From Sporocytophaga sp. (GTDB taxonomy: Bacteria > Bacteroidota > Bacteroidia > Cytophagales > Cytophagaceae): a stretch of 64,000 bases of DNA. This document shows, piece by piece, positions 63,427 through 64,000 of the stretch. Each line of letters starts with the position of its first letter. Positions within the stretch are counted from its first letter, which is position 1. Both the position numbers and the translations under genes were made by a program. The notes beneath the pieces are model-generated. The model did no database searches and was not told the DNA's origin. It saw nothing but the letters and a program-made list of their open reading frames with translations. Where the stretch lies: positions 62,001 to 126,000 of the forward strand of contig NZ_JAGHZZ010000007.1 of the NCBI RefSeq assembly GCF_017745095.1, read 5' to 3'.

Positions 63427-64000
63427 TTATTCCTTTTCCAGGTATGTTGCAAGTTTTGTCAGGTCTTGCTTCATAAGAGTAATATTGGCTTGCAGCTGAT
63501 CTAGCATTCTGGCTCTGGCTTTCAAACTTTCAGAAGTATACTGACCGCCTTTACCAAAAAACAATGCTACCATATTCTGTTTATGTTTGCTTTCTTTTTC
63601 TTCCCATTCATAAATGGCCTTCCAACCTTTCAGAATTTGAACCCGGAGTGAAGGCTCTTCTGGTTTCTTAGGATTGTAATAATTGAAATAATACCAGACA
63701 TGTGCTGGAAAAAGCAATGAGGTTTCTTTTCCATTCCATATTTCCTCCAGATGGTTTCGAGGGTGATAAAATTCTACTTTAGGTTTGGATGTAAAAATCA
63801 TAAAGCCCAATATAGCTTCTGCAATGCTACCTCCCACTTCTACTACATATTCCATGTCATTATTTTCATTAGTGGCAAATAATATCCCAGAAGCTATTGT
63901 TGCAATTGCCCCTACACTGATAGCCGCCACCGTTAGCTTTGTTTCTCTGTCATCTTCTCGTTTTTTAAGATAATAAGAGATTTGATCTGCTCTTTCTTCT
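63427..64000 (-). CDS. Hypothetical membrane-associated protein (5' end outside the window)
   Basis: The reading frame stays open to the right edge, so the true start lies beyond 64000; 191 codons are visible. The visible part opens with charged helix (ADQISYYLKKREDDRETK), then a hydrophobic Ala/Ile/Gly-rich stretch (VAAISVGAIATIASGILFAT) and a second (GGSIAEAILGFMIFT), suggesting two membrane segments. The rest is a soluble, aromatic-rich region (WYYFNYYNPKKPEEP) and a coiled-coil-like end (MLDQLQANITLMKQDLTKLA). No family is recognised. A GTG at 63930 is a poor start, because it cuts into the first hydrophobic segment. Confidence 0.75.
   Translation of the reverse strand, partial: EERADQISYYLKKREDDRETKLTVAAISVGAIATIASGILFATNENNDMEYVVEVGGSIAEAILGFMIFTSKPKVEFYHPRNHLEEIWNGKETSLLFPAHVWYYFNYYNPKKPEEPSLRVQILKGWKAIYEWEEKESKHKQNMVALFFGKGGQYTSESLKARARMLDQLQANITLMKQDLTKLATYLEKE

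Overview
The window reads as chromosomal DNA from a member of the Bacteroidetes, most likely a cellulose-degrading Cytophagales (Cytophaga/Sporocytophaga-like). The reasons are the fused lpxC-fabZ gene, a SusC/SusD pair, PorX and C-terminal sorting domains of the type IX secretion system (T9SS), an S46 dipeptidyl-peptidase, an IPExxxVDY protein beside pyruvate kinase, AT-rich spacers and several TTG/N19-21/TAnnTTTG-type promoter boxes. No rRNA, tRNA, CRISPR array, insertion sequence or phage gene was found. The genus is an inference; the phylum is well supported.

Positions 1-14 kb hold mixed housekeeping and stress genes. They include the start of an NAD(P)-binding oxidoreductase, a thioredoxin-fold secreted protein, a PRC-barrel protein, a DUF3127 / ArfB / FKBP run, a DEAD-box helicase followed by two exported thioredoxins, and a PAS histidine kinase. 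A minus-strand cluster follows with a P-type cation ATPase, a coiled-coil protein, a tandem universal stress protein and an alpha/beta hydrolase, then polyprenyl diphosphate synthase. Positions 14-32 kb carry a sialate O-acetylesterase-like SGNH enzyme, two small envelope proteins, an MBL-fold hydrolase, M42 peptidase, pyk, acpP-fabF-rnc, nadE, lgt/yidD, a BamA-like barrel protein, a DPP7-type peptidase and a lone receiver protein.

Positions 32-46 kb carry valS, an OmpA/TSP3 protein, ald-tsaE-porX on the minus strand, and the lipid A block lpxD, lpxC-fabZ, lpxA with an ABC ATPase and a membrane protein. PorX is a T9SS regulator, and two predicted T9SS cargo proteins lie in the same window (45.8-47.6 kb and the GH5 cellulase at 59.0-62.3 kb).

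Positions 47.9-57.9 kb form a minus-strand accessory locus read in the order SusC, SusD, sulfatase, a 39-residue membrane peptide, a sterol-desaturase-family hydroxylase, a second sulfatase and an NTF2-like protein. It has no glycoside hydrolase and no sulfatase-maturing enzyme. I infer uptake and desulfation of a sulfate ester that may be lipid- or sterol-like; this is the best candidate here for an undescribed system. The 1-kb gap upstream of it holds a promoter/terminator pair consistent with a roughly 73-nt RNA. The window ends with a large modular GH5 cellulase, a PepSY-like periplasmic protein and a membrane protein cut by the window edge.
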